From positions 1,302,001 to 1,366,000 of the forward strand of contig NZ_JACHGW010000002.1 in the NCBI RefSeq assembly GCF_014202505.1: 64,000 nucleotides of DNA, in the 5' to 3' direction. The position numbers and the translations under genes were made by a program. Below the pieces are notes generated by a model. The model was not told the DNA's origin, searched no databases, and saw only the letters and a list, made by a program, of their open reading frames with translations. This document shows positions 63,202 through 64,000 of the stretch, in pieces. Positions within the stretch are counted from its first letter, which is position 1. Each line of letters begins with the position of its first letter. Origin of the DNA: Armatimonas rosea. Lineage in GTDB: Bacteria > Armatimonadota > Armatimonadia > Armatimonadales > Armatimonadaceae.

Positions 63202-63954
63202 ATGATTGTAACGGTTTGGGGGGAGAACCTCCACGAGCAACAGCATGAGGCGGTGCAAAAGGTCTATCCTAACGGTATGCACAACGCCATCGCCGAGGGG
63301 CTACGAGAGCTCCTTGGGGAAGCCGCTACGGTGCGTACCGCGACCCTGGATCAGCCGGAGCATGGCCTGACCGATGAGATCTTGGCTAGCACCGATGTCC
63401 TGACCTGGTGGGGGCACATGGGCCATGACAAGGTAGACGATGCCGTTGTCACTAAGGTCCACCAGCGCGTGCTGGAGGGGATGGGGCTGATTGTCCTGCA
63501 CTCGGGGCACTTCTCCAAGATCTTCCGCAAGCTCATGGGAACTACCTGCGGGCTGATCTGGCGTGACGACGATGTTGAGCGTGTCTGGACCGTGCGTCCG
63601 GGGCACCCGATCACCGAGGGTCTTCCTCCCGTCTTCACGGTCCCGGATACCGAGATGTACGGCGAGTTCTTTGATATTCCCCAGCCCGACGAGCTAATCT
63701 TTATCTCCAGCTACGGCGGCGGCGAGGTCTTTCGCTCGGGGTGCTGCTGGAGTCGAGGGCGCGGCAAGGTCTTCTACTTCTCGCCTGGCCACGAGACCTA
63801 CCCGATCTACTACCAGCCAGAGATTCGGCGCGTGATCGCCAATGCTTGTAAGTGGGCCGCACCGACCACCGAGCTGGGAATCCGTGTCTGTCCCCACGCC
63901 CCCAAGGGCTGGTTTGAGACCAACCCCAATCTCGGCTGGGAGAAAAAGTCGTGA
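63202..63954 (+). CDS. ThuA-like (trehalose utilization family) protein
   Basis: A 250-residue protein of the glutamine-amidotransferase-like ThuA family ([47 protein letters not shown]-type end). The family is linked to sugar catabolism, but its reaction is not established. It overlaps the following dehydrogenase by 4 bases, a common pairing with GFO/IDH/MocA enzymes. The start at 63202 (MIVTVWGEN) is chosen over an upstream ATG of the same frame that lies 15 bases earlier, close to the terminator. Confidence 0.9.
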   Translation: MIVTVWGENLHEQQHEAVQKVYPNGMHNAIAEGLRELLGEAATVRTATLDQPEHGLTDEILASTDVLTWWGHMGHDKVDDAVVTKVHQRVLEGMGLIVLHSGHFSKIFRKLMGTTCGLIWRDDDVERVWTVRPGHPITEGLPPVFTVPDTEMYGEFFDIPQPDELIFISSYGGGEVFRSGCCWSRGRGKVFYFSPGHETYPIYYQPEIRRVIANACKWAAPTTELGIRVCPHAPKGWFETNPNLGWEKKS

Positions 63955-64000
63955 GAAAGGCGCTCTTGGTCGGGGCGGGCGGGATGGGGCAGGCGTGGGC
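63951..64000 (+). CDS. GFO/IDH/MocA-type dehydrogenase, N-terminal fragment (cut by window end)
   Basis: Only about 16 codons are visible, from a [19 protein letters not shown]. This is a Rossmann glycine motif (GAGGMG). Together with the ThuA gene it overlaps by 4 bases, a GFO/IDH/MocA sugar dehydrogenase is the best guess. Confidence 0.6.
   Translation, partial: MRKALLVGAGGMGQAW

Overview
The window is a stretch of chromosome from a GC-rich, diderm (two-membrane), aerobic bacterium. Gene content points to the Armatimonadota, close to Armatimonas or Chthonomonas. This is an inference from several traits: a prepilin-like protein with a [18 protein letters not shown] start and a terminal H-X9-DG motif, a GntR/LacI hybrid regulator, a DUF1844 protein next to an Mla lipid-transport operon, and an alternative complex III plus caa3 oxidase operon. 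Many genes have a TANNNT -10 box ending only 5 to 13 bases before the start codon, so leaderless or nearly leaderless transcripts appear common.

Layout. 1-8.6 kb: a secreted protein, a 2Fe-2S ferredoxin, an MFS-HEAT fusion, a glutathione peroxidase, an alkylguanine-DNA methyltransferase, a small membrane protein, a K+-dependent-type membrane pyrophosphatase and two small conserved genes. 9.1-12.7 kb: an mlaE-mlaF-mlaD-mlaD lipid-transport operon whose last protein has a beta-barrel-like tail. 12.7-17.3 kb: rplI, dnaB carrying a 415-residue intein, and purD. 17.5-25.9 kb: tuf and the S10/spc ribosomal cluster, which stops after rplE at a terminator instead of continuing to rpsN/rpsH/rplF. 25.9-28.3 kb: an accessory pocket with a helical gene split by a frameshift, a small heptad-repeat gene, and a strongly AT-rich gene (two DUF2934-like units plus a DUF697-like membrane domain). 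That gene lies behind a CRP-like site and a long folded leader. 28.3-36.4 kb: glutamate dehydrogenase, prepilin, regulator, PcrA helicase, M28 peptidase and a HAD phosphatase. 36.6-43.5 kb: SulP transporter and carbonic anhydrase (probable bicarbonate uptake), a LytS/LytTR two-component pair and a large BTAD/NB-ARC regulator. 43.6-47.2 kb: a polytopic membrane protein, an acyltransferase, tRNA-Thr, tRNA-Tyr and tyrA. 47.3-63.1 kb: a respiratory operon in one direction: fused heme A synthase/heme O synthase, actABCDEF, a small membrane protein, SCO, and caa3 oxidase subunits II, I, III and IV. 63.2 kb to the end: a ThuA-like protein and the first codons of a dehydrogenase.

How the genes work together. 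The respiratory block can pass electrons from quinol through the ActABCDEF complex to a caa3 oxidase of the A2 type, with heme A made by the fused CtaAB and copper delivered by SCO. ActE carries an OmpA-like peptidoglycan-binding domain, and most subunits have histidine-rich tails. The Mla block probably moves phospholipid across the envelope using a bridge-like MlaD.

The most unusual non-coding features are a family of double-hairpin palindromic repeats at 1966, 5917, 13243, 33670 and 42919. Two of these lie inside genes, in frame, at linkers between protein domains. The AT-rich locus at 26.7-28.3 kb is the best candidate for an undescribed system, but its function cannot be read from sequence alone.
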